NCBI GenBank assembly: GCA_017458065.1
Contig: JAFTGD010000042.1
Span: 1-64,000 of the forward strand
DNA from: Oscillospiraceae bacterium
GTDB taxonomy: Bacteria; Bacillota; Clostridia; Oscillospirales; Oscillospiraceae
DNA length: 64,000 nt
Direction of reading: 5' to 3'
Shown in pieces: positions 16,045 through 23,989 of the stretch; position 1 is the stretch's first letter; each line of letters begins with the position of its first letter. Below the pieces are notes generated by a model, which did not search any database, was not told the origin of the DNA, and worked only from the letters and a program-made list of their open reading frames with translations. A program made the translations under genes and the position numbers.

Positions 16045-17328
16045 ATGTCTAACTATAAATTCGAGACCCTGCAGCTTCACGTCGGCCAGGAACAGGCCGA
16101 TCCCACCACCGACGCCCGCGCCGTACCCATTTACCAGACCACGTCTTACGTTTTCCACAATTCCGCCCACGCTGCGGCCCGCTTCGGCCTGCAGGACGCC
16201 GGCAACATCTACGGCAGACTTACCAACTCCACCCAGGACGTGCTGGAGAAGCGCCTGGCCGCACTGGAAGGCGGTGTCGGCGCGCTGGCGCTGGCTTCCG
16301 GCGCCGCGGCTGTGACCTATACCATCCAGGCCCTGGCCCAGGCGGGCGATCACATCGTCGCCCAGAAGACCATCTACGGAGGCAGCTATAACCTGCTGGC
16401 GCATACGCTTCCGCTCTACGGCATCCAGACCACCTTCGTGGATGCTCACAATCTCGCCGAGGTCGAAGCCGCCATCCAGCCCAACACTAAGGCCATTTAT
16501 CTCGAGACCCTGGGCAACCCCAACTCCGATATCCCCGACATCGACGCCATTGCGGCGATCGCCCATAAGCACAGCATCCCCCTCGCCATCGACAACACCT
16601 TCGGCACCCCGTATCTGATCCGTCCCATCGAGCACGGCGCGGACATCGTTCTTCACTCCGCAACCAAGTTCATCGGCGGCCACGGCACGACCCTCGGCGG
16701 CATCGTGGTGGACTCCGGCAAGTTCGACTGGAAGGCCAGCGGAAAGTATGCTCCCATCGCCGAAGCCAATCCCAGCTATCATGGCATCTCCTTTGTGGAT
16801 GCGGCCGGTCCCGCCGCCTTCATCACCTACCTGCGGGCGATCCTGCTGCGCGACACCGGCGCGGCCATCTCCCCCTTCAACGCTTTCCTGCTGCTGCAGG
16901 GCGTAGAGACGCTGTCCCTGCGGCTGGACCGCCACGCCGAGAACACCAAGAAGGTCATTGAGTTCCTGGCCAACCATCCCCAGGTCGAGAAGGTCAATCA
17001 TCCTTCCCTGCCCGATCATCCCGACCACGCTCTGTTTGAGAAGTACTTCCCCAACGGCGGCGCCTCCATCTTCACCTTCGACATCAAGGGCGGGCAGAAG
17101 GAAGCCCATGCCTTCATCGACGCGCTGGAGATCTTCTCGCTGCTGGCAAACGTCGCGGATGTGAAGTCGCTGGTCATCCACCCGGCAACCACGACGCACT
17201 CCCAGCTGACCACGGAAGAGCTGGAGGATCAGGATATCCATCCCAACACGATCCGCCTCTCCATCGGCACCGAGCACATCGACGACATCATCGCCGATCT
17301 GGAAAAGGGCTTTGCCGCAGCAAAATAA
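16045..17328 (+). CDS. metY: O-acetylhomoserine sulfhydrylase / homocysteine synthase (MetY type)
   Basis: A 427-aa Cys/Met-metabolism PLP enzyme, the length typical of MetY rather than of the shorter MetB/MetC proteins (about 380 aa). The PLP lysine is Lys208 in SATKFIGGHGTTLGG; the cofactor-binding DNTFGTPY and substrate-loop regions are intact. It makes homocysteine (or cysteine) from O-acetylhomoserine and sulfide. AAAGAGGTAACATC precedes the ATG. A leader with a Met/Cys-rich peptide and terminator lies upstream, so expression probably rises when sulfur amino acids are short. Confidence 0.93.
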   Translation: MSNYKFETLQLHVGQEQADPTTDARAVPIYQTTSYVFHNSAHAAARFGLQDAGNIYGRLTNSTQDVLEKRLAALEGGVGALALASGAAAVTYTIQALAQAGDHIVAQKTIYGGSYNLLAHTLPLYGIQTTFVDAHNLAEVEAAIQPNTKAIYLETLGNPNSDIPDIDAIAAIAHKHSIPLAIDNTFGTPYLIRPIEHGADIVLHSATKFIGGHGTTLGGIVVDSGKFDWKASGKYAPIAEANPSYHGISFVDAAGPAAFITYLRAILLRDTGAAISPFNAFLLLQGVETLSLRLDRHAENTKKVIEFLANHPQVEKVNHPSLPDHPDHALFEKYFPNGGASIFTFDIKGGQKEAHAFIDALEIFSLLANVADVKSLVIHPATTTHSQLTTEELEDQDIHPNTIRLSIGTEHIDDIIADLEKGFAAAK

Positions 17329-17358
17329 TCACACCACATCGAGAATCTCTCTCCTGGG

Positions 17359-17391
17359 TCGCCCCGGTATCCGTCTTCGGTACCGGGGCGA
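17359..17391 (+). terminator. Hairpin downstream of metY
   Basis: TCGCCCCGGTA at 17359-17369 pairs with TACCGGGGCGA at 17381-17391, an 11-bp stem. No T-tract follows, so termination efficiency is uncertain. Confidence 0.55.
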
Positions 17392-17448
17392 TCTGTCGTG
17401 TCCAGAAGAGCACGGATGACAGGGCCCGACAGGACCGTCAGCATATCC

Positions 17449-17476
17449 TTGCTTTTCTTCCGAAAAGGAATATAAT
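17449..17476 (+). promoter_or_regulatory. Promoter of the PPC-domain gene
   Basis: TTGCTT at 17449-17454 and TATAAT at 17471-17476 are separated by 16 nt; GAGGAGG lies close before the ATG at 17507. Confidence 0.65.
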
Positions 17477-17506
17477 AGTGTCAGAAAACCACATGAGGAG
17501 GACACG

Positions 17507-17932
17507 ATGGAATACAGAAGATTCGGCGATACCCTGATTGTCAGGATCGATAAGAACGAGGAGATCACGGAGCAGGTCCGCGTTGTGGCGGAGAAGGAGA
17601 ACATCAAGCTTGCCAGCGTCGAAGCGCTGGGCGCGGTGAACGACTTTACCGTCGGCGTGTTCAACACCGCGGAGAAGAAGTACTACGCCAACCACTTTGA
17701 GGGCGCCTTCGAGATCGTCTCTCTGACCGGCACCATCAGCACCAAGGACGGAGAGTTCTACCTGCATCTGCACATGAGCGCCGGTGACGACAAGGGCTGC
17801 GTCTTCGGCGGGCACCTGAACCGCGCCAATGTCAGCGCCACCTGCGAAATGGTCATCCGCGTGATCGACGGACAGGTCGACCGGCGCTTCAGCGACGAGG
17901 TCGGCCTCAACCTCTTCCATTTCGGCGATTGA
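17507..17932 (+). CDS. PPC/DUF296-domain protein
   Basis: A 141-aa single-domain PPC (DUF296) protein. The conserved histidines H87, H89 and H103 sit in HLHMSAGDDKGCVFGGHL, the metal- or ligand-binding signature of the trimeric fold. Bacterial homologues are often called DNA-binding by analogy with plant AT-hook proteins, but no AT-hook is present and the function is unproven. It is monocistronic, with its own promoter and a strong terminator. Confidence 0.85.
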   Translation: MEYRRFGDTLIVRIDKNEEITEQVRVVAEKENIKLASVEALGAVNDFTVGVFNTAEKKYYANHFEGAFEIVSLTGTISTKDGEFYLHLHMSAGDDKGCVFGGHLNRANVSATCEMVIRVIDGQVDRRFSDEVGLNLFHFGD

Positions 17933-17951
17933 TGGTCATCTCATAAAACAG

Positions 17952-17997
17952 CCAGCGTACGGGAAGCTCTATCCGGAGCTTTCCGCACGCTGGTTTT
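17952..17997. terminator. Bidirectional intrinsic terminator
   Basis: CCAGCGTACGGGAAGCTC and GAGCTTTCCGCACGCTGG form a long stem with one mismatch, followed by TTTTC on the plus strand and TGTTTTA on the minus strand. It separates the PPC gene from the convergent CoA-transferase gene. Confidence 0.8.
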
Positions 17998-18027
17998 CTA
18001 AGGAGTGTTTTGTTTTTTCTCTATTGT

Positions 18028-19227
18028 TCAGATGACGCCGGCCTCATGCAGGGCCTGGAGCTTTGCCTCGTCATAGCCCAGGACGTCGCCGAAGATCTTC
18101 GCGTTGTCCTCGCCCAGTTGCGGCGCCGGCTTTCGCGGGCAGGCTTTGGTCCGGGTCAGCTTCTGGGCGGTGGCGGTGATGTGCATCTTGCCGACGCCCG
18201 GCTGGTCGATCTCGGGGAACATGTCGCGGGCGCCTGCAATCTGCGGGTCCTCTACCATCCTGTCGATGGTGTTCACCGGGCAGGCGGGGCAGCCCGCCGC
18301 GTTCAGGATCTGGTCCACTTCCTCGGTGGTGTGGGCCCTGGTCCAGACCGAGATGATCTCGCCCAGGCTCTCGTGGTTTGCGACGCGGTCCGGGGTCTTT
18401 GCGTACAGCGGATCCGTCTTGAGCTCCGGATGGCCGATCACGTCGCAGAGGATGCCGAAGAGCTTGTCGTTGCCCGCCGCCACGACGGCGCTGCCGTCGC
18501 TGGTCGGAAACACATCGTAGGGATAGGTGGATTCATAGCGGTTGCCGATGCGCTGCGGGATGCGCCCCTCGGTCTGATAGATCATGGTGATGTTCTCCAT
18601 GGCCGAGACCACCGAATCCACCAGCGCCACATCCACCTTCTCGCCGAGGCCGGTCTTTTCCTTGTTGACCAGCGCGGCCAGCACCCCGATGGCCATGTTC
18701 AGGCCGCCCAGCACATCGCCGATGGGTGTGCCGACGCGGGTGGGCTCGCCGCCGGGCCAGCCGGTGGTGCTCATCATGCCGCCCATGGCCTGGCCGACGA
18801 TGTCATAGCCGGCGCGCTTGCTGTAGGGGCCGGTGTGACCGAAGCCGGATACCGAGCCATAGATGATGCCGGGGTTGACTTCCTTCAGCACGTCATAGCC
18901 GAGGCCCAGCTTTTCCATGGTGCCGGGGCGGTAGTTCTCGATCACCACGTCCGCCTGCTTGACCAGTTCCAGGAACATGGCCTTGCCCTCGGGGGCCTTA
19001 AGGTTCAGCGTGACGCCCAGCTTGCTGCGGTTAAAGTTGATATAGTAGGCGCTCTGGGTGCGCTCCTTGTCGAAGAAAGGTCCCATCTTGCGGGTGTCGT
19101 CCCCGCCGTTGGGGTTCTCGATTTTGATGACGGTGGCGCCCATGTCCGCCATGATCATGCCGGCATAAGGTCCCGCCAGCACGCGGCACAGGTCCAGAAC
19201 AACAACGCCGTCCAACAGTCCGTTCAT
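18028..19227 (-). CDS. Type III CoA-transferase (CaiB/BaiF family)
   Basis: A 399-aa protein with the family start (GVVVLDLCRVLAGPYAGMIMADMGA), the ENYRPGTMEKLGLGYD CoA-site segment and the substrate-site stretch QAMGGMMSTTGWPGGEPTRVG. These enzymes move CoA between carboxylates through a mixed anhydride on a conserved Asp. It lies downstream of an operon with a dicarboxylate carrier and an HMG-CoA-lyase-like enzyme. Activation of an imported dicarboxylate, as in succinyl-CoA:hydroxymethylglutarate transferases, is therefore an attractive but unproven role. A terminator hairpin precedes it, so it may also have its own promoter in 19228-19335. Confidence 0.88.
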   Translation of the reverse strand: MNGLLDGVVVLDLCRVLAGPYAGMIMADMGATVIKIENPNGGDDTRKMGPFFDKERTQSAYYINFNRSKLGVTLNLKAPEGKAMFLELVKQADVVIENYRPGTMEKLGLGYDVLKEVNPGIIYGSVSGFGHTGPYSKRAGYDIVGQAMGGMMSTTGWPGGEPTRVGTPIGDVLGGLNMAIGVLAALVNKEKTGLGEKVDVALVDSVVSAMENITMIYQTEGRIPQRIGNRYESTYPYDVFPTSDGSAVVAAGNDKLFGILCDVIGHPELKTDPLYAKTPDRVANHESLGEIISVWTRAHTTEEVDQILNAAGCPACPVNTIDRMVEDPQIAGARDMFPEIDQPGVGKMHITATAQKLTRTKACPRKPAPQLGEDNAKIFGDVLGYDEAKLQALHEAGVI

Positions 19228-19334
19228 ATTCCAAAATCCTCCTGAATGTCAAATGTGATACCCGGCGGCGAGAGCGGCTGCCCGTTTCGGCAAACCGTTC
19301 GCCCGCAGGATCCGCAGTTTCAATTTGTTTTCTG

Positions 19335-19359
19335 AAAACGGCGCCCGAATGGGGCGCCG
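19335..19359 (-). terminator. Terminator between the MatC-like carrier and CoA-transferase genes
   Basis: CGGCGCCC and GGGCGCCG form a tight stem around a short loop; TTTTC follows on the minus strand. Confidence 0.65.
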
Positions 19360-19379
19360 CTTCTTGTCATGATGTTTGA

Positions 19380-20645
19380 TCAGCCGATGATGCCGAACAC
19401 GCCGACCAGAGCCAGCAGCGCCAGGAACAGGACGCAGAACACGGAGACTGCGAAGAGCTCGATAAACAGAGCGTTGGAGGTCTTCTGCTTGGCAAACTCC
19501 GCGTCGCCCTCGTAAGCGCCCATGATGATGGCGCCGACGGTGGAGGCGGGGCTGAAGCCCGCGCAGGACGAGATGATGCCGATGGTGCTGATGATCTCGA
19601 CGGCGGAGACGCTGCCGCCGACCTTTTCCACAATGGTTCCGACCGTGGGGAGCAGCGTGGGCAGCACGACGCCCATCGTGGAGGAGAACCAGCTCATGCA
19701 GCCGGCGCAGATGCCCGCGATCGGGGCTGCGGTCTTCGGGGACATGACGGAAGCCATGATGTTGGCGAGGAGGTCGATGCCGCCGGTGCTGATAACAAGG
19801 TTCATGAGGACGCCGACGCCGCAGACGAGGACCAGGGTGTTCCAGGGGACGCCCTTCATGGCGGTCTTCTGGTCGCAGATGCCGAGGATGATCAGAACCG
19901 CGGCGACGATAAAGGAGGCCAGACCCACATCCATCTTCAGGAAGATGACGCCGGCCAGCATGGCCAGGATGCCGACGAGGGCGATGATGTGCTTGCCTTC
20001 CAGCTTCTTGACTTCACTGGTCTCGGTGAAGCTTGCGCCGCCCTTGACCTTGTAGCCCTTGTAGAAGATGAACGCGATCACGGCCAGGATGATGCTGCCG
20101 ATGCCGGTGTTGATGATCATGGGAGTCAGCACGCCGGTGAAGCCCTGCTCGCCCATGAGCTTGCTGACGAGAATGCCTTCCGGGCTGATGGGGGACCAGC
20201 GGCCGGAGTAGGTTGCAAGGTCGCCGATGATCATAAGCATGATGGGGTTGTATCCGGTCTCATGCGCGAGTGGGATAGCGAGGGCCGCGACGAAGGCCAG
20301 GGTCGGCACACAGCCGGGGCCGATGGCGGACATGACCCAGCCCACCACATACATCAGGATGGGGATCAGCCAGACCTGCTTGCCGAAGGCCTTGACCAGT
20401 TTCTTCATGACGATCTCCAGGCAGCCGTTTGCCTGAATGACGCCGAAGAGCAGGGTCACGCCCAGCAGGGTCATAAACAGCGAGGAGCTGAAGCCTTTGA
20501 TAACTTCTTTCCCGGTAAACGCGCCTGTGGCGTAAGCCAGGATGGCCGCCGCCGCGATGGCGAGAAGGCCGACGTTGGTTTTTCTGACAAAGCCGAGAAC
20601 GATGACGGCTACCAGAATGATCAGAGAAAGTACACCCATATCCAT
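19380..20645 (-). CDS. MatC-like dicarboxylate transporter
   Basis: A 421-aa protein with about twelve hydrophobic helices. The N-terminal part (VIVLGFVRKTNVGLLAIAAA ... SSLFMTLLGVTLLFGVIQANG) matches the MatC N-terminal family of dicarboxylate/malonate carriers within the ion-transporter superfamily. It lies 26 nt downstream of a VOC gene in an operon with split transketolase and an HMG-CoA-lyase-like enzyme. It is the likely importer of that pathway's substrate, probably a di- or hydroxy-carboxylate. Confidence 0.85.
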   Translation of the reverse strand: MDMGVLSLIILVAVIVLGFVRKTNVGLLAIAAAAILAYATGAFTGKEVIKGFSSSLFMTLLGVTLLFGVIQANGCLEIVMKKLVKAFGKQVWLIPILMYVVGWVMSAIGPGCVPTLAFVAALAIPLAHETGYNPIMLMIIGDLATYSGRWSPISPEGILVSKLMGEQGFTGVLTPMIINTGIGSIILAVIAFIFYKGYKVKGGASFTETSEVKKLEGKHIIALVGILAMLAGVIFLKMDVGLASFIVAAVLIILGICDQKTAMKGVPWNTLVLVCGVGVLMNLVISTGGIDLLANIMASVMSPKTAAPIAGICAGCMSWFSSTMGVVLPTLLPTVGTIVEKVGGSVSAVEIISTIGIISSCAGFSPASTVGAIIMGAYEGDAEFAKQKTSNALFIELFAVSVFCVLFLALLALVGVFGIIG

Positions 20646-20671
20646 TGTTTGATCTCTCCTTATTCTTTTTC

Positions 20672-21052
20672 TCAGTTTTTATAGACACTGATTTCGACTA
20701 AGTTTTCATCCGCGTCGCGGAGATAGATGCTGTCGATGGGGCCGCAGGCTCCCGTGCGCTGGACGATGCCGAGCTCGATGGGATAGCCTTTTTCTTCAAT
20801 TTCCGCCTTGATGTCGTTGATGTCGCCCTCGGCGATCAGGCAGATGTCCTGGCTGCCGTAGGTGACGTTTCTGGCGGCGGGGAGAAACTCCGCCTTCTGG
20901 CGGTGAATGTTGATCTTCTGATTGCCGAACTTCACGGCATAGCGGTTGTTGCGGTCGTCCAGTTCCATGCCCAGGATGTCCACATAGAAGTGCAGGCATT
21001 TTTCCAGATCGGCGGTGGTGACGACAAGGTGGTCCAGGTGGTCGATCTTCAT
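20672..21052 (-). CDS. VOC-family (glyoxalase/dioxygenase fold) protein
   Basis: A 126-aa single-module VOC protein: DHLDHLVVTTADLEKCLHFYVDILGM at the start (in two parts: LDHLVV and FYVDILGM) and DADENLVEISVY at the end, with His and Glu in metal-ligand positions. Members include glyoxalase I, epimerases and dioxygenases, and the reaction cannot be assigned. It is embedded between transketolase and transporter genes, so it probably acts on an intermediate of that operon. Confidence 0.87.
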   Translation of the reverse strand: MKIDHLDHLVVTTADLEKCLHFYVDILGMELDDRNNRYAVKFGNQKINIHRQKAEFLPAARNVTYGSQDICLIAEGDINDIKAEIEEKGYPIELGIVQRTGACGPIDSIYLRDADENLVEISVYKN

Positions 21053-21076
21053 AGGTTGTCTCCTTCTCCGGGGCGT

Positions 21077-22015
21077 TCAGGCTTTCCTGGCCAGAACGGC
21101 CTTGATTTTCTCTTCAATCGCTTTCTGATTCAGTCCGTATTTGTCCATCAGCTCCTGGGGCTGGCCGGACTCGCCGAAGCTGTCCTGCACGGCCACCATT
21201 TCCATCGGGGCGGGGCAGTTCTTTGCGAGGAATTCGGCAACGGCGCTTCCCATGCCTCCGTTAACCTGGTGCTCCTCGGCGGTGACGATGCAGCCGGTCT
21301 CCTTCACGGCGGCGAGGATCGCCTCCTCGTCCAGGGGCTTGACGGTGTGCAGGTCATAGACCCGGACAGAGATGTTCTCCCTGGCCAGTGCTTCGGCCGC
21401 CTGCATGGCCTCATAGACCATGGCGCCGTTTGCGAAGACGGTCACGTCGCCGCCCTCACGGCAGAGGCGGGCCTTGCCGATCTCAAAGGGGGTCTCTTCG
21501 TCGGTCACAACGGGGACCGCTTCACGGCCGAACCGGATGAAGCAGGGGCCCTGCTTCTTCGCGATGGCGAGGGTGGCCTTGCGGGTCTCCTCGGCGTCGC
21601 AGGGGACGATGACGGTCATATTGGGCAGCACCCGCATGAGGGCCACGTCCTCGAGGGACTGGTGGGTGGCGCCGTCCGGTCCGACGGAGATGCCCGCGTG
21701 GGCGCCGGCCAGCTTGACGTTGAGGTTGTTATAGCAGACGGTAGTGCGGATCTGATCCCAGGCGCGCCCGGCCAGAAACACACAGTAGGTGGAGACAAAG
21801 GGGGTCATGCCGGAGAGCGCCAGGCCCGCGGCCGTGCCTACCATGTCCTGCTCGGAGATGCCCATATCCAGGAAGCGCTCCGGATACTGATCCCGGACCC
21901 AGACCGTCCGGGTCGACTTTGCCACGTCGGCGTCGAGAACCATGATGTTCTCGCCTTTTTCACAGAGGGAAAGCAGTGCTTTTCCGTAGCCGTCACGCAT
22001 CGGTACCTTACTCAT
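21077..22015 (-). CDS. Transketolase, C-terminal subunit (locus 1)
   Basis: A 312-aa protein holding the pyrimidine-binding and C-terminal domains of transketolase: RFLDMGISEQDMVGTAAGLA supplies the catalytic-base Glu that contacts TPP, and the C-terminal domain ends with GESGQPQELMDKYGL. It overlaps the N-terminal subunit gene by 4 nt. Split transketolases are common in anaerobes, both for pentose phosphates and for specialised sugars or sulfo-sugars. Linkage to HMG-CoA-lyase-like and carrier genes points to a specialised catabolic role rather than the central pathway. Confidence 0.93.
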   Translation of the reverse strand: MSKVPMRDGYGKALLSLCEKGENIMVLDADVAKSTRTVWVRDQYPERFLDMGISEQDMVGTAAGLALSGMTPFVSTYCVFLAGRAWDQIRTTVCYNNLNVKLAGAHAGISVGPDGATHQSLEDVALMRVLPNMTVIVPCDAEETRKATLAIAKKQGPCFIRFGREAVPVVTDEETPFEIGKARLCREGGDVTVFANGAMVYEAMQAAEALARENISVRVYDLHTVKPLDEEAILAAVKETGCIVTAEEHQVNGGMGSAVAEFLAKNCPAPMEMVAVQDSFGESGQPQELMDKYGLNQKAIEEKIKAVLARKA

Positions 22016-22848
22016 GATTTCGTCTCCTCCTCTCTGACTTCCGCCAGTGCCTTTTCCAGTTGCTCCGCATTGGGTGCGTTGCCGTGCCAGTTGCAGTCGC
22101 CTTCCATAAAGGAAACGCCCTTGCCCTTGACGGTGTCCGCAATCAGTACGCTGGGCCTGCCTTTGTAGGCCGCCGCCATCTCAAAGGCCTTCAGCACCTG
22201 GTCCATATCGTGCCCGTTCAGCTGGATCACGTTCCAGCCGAAGTCGTGCCACTTGGCCGCGAGGTCGCCGAGCGCCTTGATCTCTTCCGTGGTGCCGTCC
22301 AGCTGGACGTGGTTGTAGTCCACAATGGCACAGAGATTGTCCAGCTTATTCTGGGCTGCGGTCATGACGGCTTCCCAGACCTGGCCTTCCTGCAGCTCGC
22401 CGTCACCCAGCAGGCAGTAGACCCGGTTGGCCTTATTCTGCTTCCTGAAGCCGATGGCCAGACCGTTTGCAATGGAGAGCCCCTGTCCGAGGGAGCCGCT
22501 GGAGCAGTCCAGGCCCGGCGTGCTCTGCTTGTGGGGGTGGCCCTGCAGGATGCTGCCCAGCTTGCGGAGGGTTCCGAGCTCTTCCAGCGGGAAGAAGCCC
22601 TTCCGCGCCAGCACGCTGTAGAGCACCGGGGCCACATGGCCCTTGGAGAGGATGAAGCGGTCTCTGCCCTCCCAGTCGGGGTTCTGCGGATCGACCTTCA
22701 TCATCCCGCCGAAGTACAGCCCGACCATCAGGTCGGTGGCGGAGAGGGAGCCGCCCGGGTGACCGGAGCCGGCTTTGTGCACCATGGTGAGGATGTCCTC
22801 GCGCACGGTTCTGCTCATTGCTTTGAGTTCAGTGATGTTCATATGCAC
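22012..22848 (-). CDS. Transketolase, N-terminal subunit (locus 1)
   Basis: A 278-aa TPP-binding half of transketolase, with the cofactor motif GDGELQEGQVWEA, GHPGGSLSATDLMVG at the start and SKGHVAPVLYSVLA. It works as a complex with the C-terminal half encoded immediately downstream with a 4-nt overlap. A second, diverged pair lies at 29790-31550, so this genome stretch has two paralogous split enzymes with different partners. Confidence 0.93.
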   Translation of the reverse strand: MHMNITELKAMSRTVREDILTMVHKAGSGHPGGSLSATDLMVGLYFGGMMKVDPQNPDWEGRDRFILSKGHVAPVLYSVLARKGFFPLEELGTLRKLGSILQGHPHKQSTPGLDCSSGSLGQGLSIANGLAIGFRKQNKANRVYCLLGDGELQEGQVWEAVMTAAQNKLDNLCAIVDYNHVQLDGTTEEIKALGDLAAKWHDFGWNVIQLNGHDMDQVLKAFEMAAAYKGRPSVLIADTVKGKGVSFMEGDCNWHGNAPNAEQLEKALAEVREEETKS

Positions 22849-22867
22849 CTCCCAGATCTTTCTGATA

Positions 22868-23785
22868 TCAGTCCTGTGTGATCACACAGGGATGTTCCGG
22901 AATGTTGATGTGGTGGCCGCTGAAGTTGCCGTCGATATTGGCCTTGGCGTACTTGGCGGTCTGCAGCAGCTTATCAAAGTCGATGCCGGTGTCATAGCCG
23001 CACTTGTTGAGCATGTAGACCAGGTCCTCCGAAGAGGTGTTGCCCGTCGCGCCGGGGGCGAAGGGGCAGCCGCCCAGGCCGGCGATGGCCGCCTGCACGC
23101 TGTCCGCGCCGCAGTTGATGGCGGTGAGGCTGTTGACGATGCCCATGTTGCGGGTGTCGTGGATGTGGACGTTGAACTCGTCCTCCGGGAACTCCTTCTT
23201 CACGGTGGTGAAGACTTCCTCGACCAGAGTCGGCCAGGCATAGCCGACGGTGTCGCAGAGGGTGAAGGCGTGGATGCCGATGGCGCGCATCTTCTCCAGC
23301 AGGCTCAGCAGCGGATCCATGGACTTCATCTCGCCCTCAAAGGGGCAGCCGAACACGGTGGCGATGTCCTGGGTGATCTTCACATCTGGGAAGGCGTCGC
23401 GGATCTTCTTGAGCTCGTCCAGGGATTCCTGGCAGGTCCGGCGGACATTGTTCTTGTTGTGGGACTCGCTGAGGGACATGACCGGGGTGATCTCCTTCAG
23501 GCCCGCTTCCACTGCGGCGTTTGCGCCGTAGAAGTTCGGCACCAGAGCGAAGAACTCGACGCCTTTGCCGTCATACTTCTCGAGGACATGCTCCGTCACC
23601 TCGCGGGCGTCGCGCATCTGGGGGATGGCCTTGGGGCTGACGAAGGAGGTGATCTGCACTTTCTTATAGCCGGCGTCAATGATGCCGTCGATGATGTTCA
23701 GCTTGACTTCGGTGGGGATAAACTCTTTAACGCTCTGGAACCCGTCGCGGGGGCCGATTTCTACCACATTGACTTTTTTATTCAT
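22868..23785 (-). CDS. HMG-CoA-lyase-like aldolase (DRE-TIM metallolyase)
   Basis: A 305-aa HMGL-like TIM barrel. Catalytic and metal residues are visible: R13-D14 in GPRDG, H207 and H209 in HIHDTRNMG, and Cys240 in GGCPFAPGATGNTSSED, the loop typical of hydroxymethylglutaryl-CoA lyase. The true lyase splits HMG-CoA into acetoacetate and acetyl-CoA; paralogues cleave other branched hydroxyacyl-CoAs. It is the first gene of a leftward operon with transketolase, VOC, carrier and CoA-transferase genes, and is divergent from a PrpR-N regulator. Confidence 0.88.
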   Translation of the reverse strand: MNKKVNVVEIGPRDGFQSVKEFIPTEVKLNIIDGIIDAGYKKVQITSFVSPKAIPQMRDAREVTEHVLEKYDGKGVEFFALVPNFYGANAAVEAGLKEITPVMSLSESHNKNNVRRTCQESLDELKKIRDAFPDVKITQDIATVFGCPFEGEMKSMDPLLSLLEKMRAIGIHAFTLCDTVGYAWPTLVEEVFTTVKKEFPEDEFNVHIHDTRNMGIVNSLTAINCGADSVQAAIAGLGGCPFAPGATGNTSSEDLVYMLNKCGYDTGIDFDKLLQTAKYAKANIDGNFSGHHINIPEHPCVITQD

Positions 23786-23887
23786 CGGATCTGTTCTCCT
23801 TTAAGCTTTTTTCTTGCCAGTGATGCCATTTTATCATTTTTTCAACAAACATCCATTCACACGGTTTTTCCGCAGAAAAAGCTTGAT

Positions 23888-23927
23888 TTTGTTTCATTGT
23901 GTGGTATTCTTTTTGTACTGAAACAAA
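23888..23927. promoter_or_regulatory. Dyad operator between lyase operon and PrpR-N regulator
   Basis: TTTGTTTCA at 23888-23896 and TGAAACAAA at 23919-23927 are perfect inverted arms. The 22-nt spacer holds a possible -10 (TATTCT). Arm centres are 31 bp apart, about three helical turns, as expected for two dimers or a looped oligomer of the adjacent regulator. No -24/-12 sigma-54 element was seen. Confidence 0.6.
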
Positions 23928-23989
23928 TTGGCGGATTTTTTCGCCTTTTACCGTCGGAAACACTTGAAAACACGGGAGGAAACAGCCCC

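Noticed and set aside
16027-17277. Long minus-strand frame opposite metY (and similar frames opposite the CoA-transferase, TRAP and ABC genes)
   Set aside because: High-GC third-position bias leaves long antisense frames; none has a plausible start, site or family motif.
22775-23989. Upstream extension of the PrpR-N regulator frame
   Set aside because: It runs antisense through the lyase gene and has no start signals; homology begins at the ATG at 23990.
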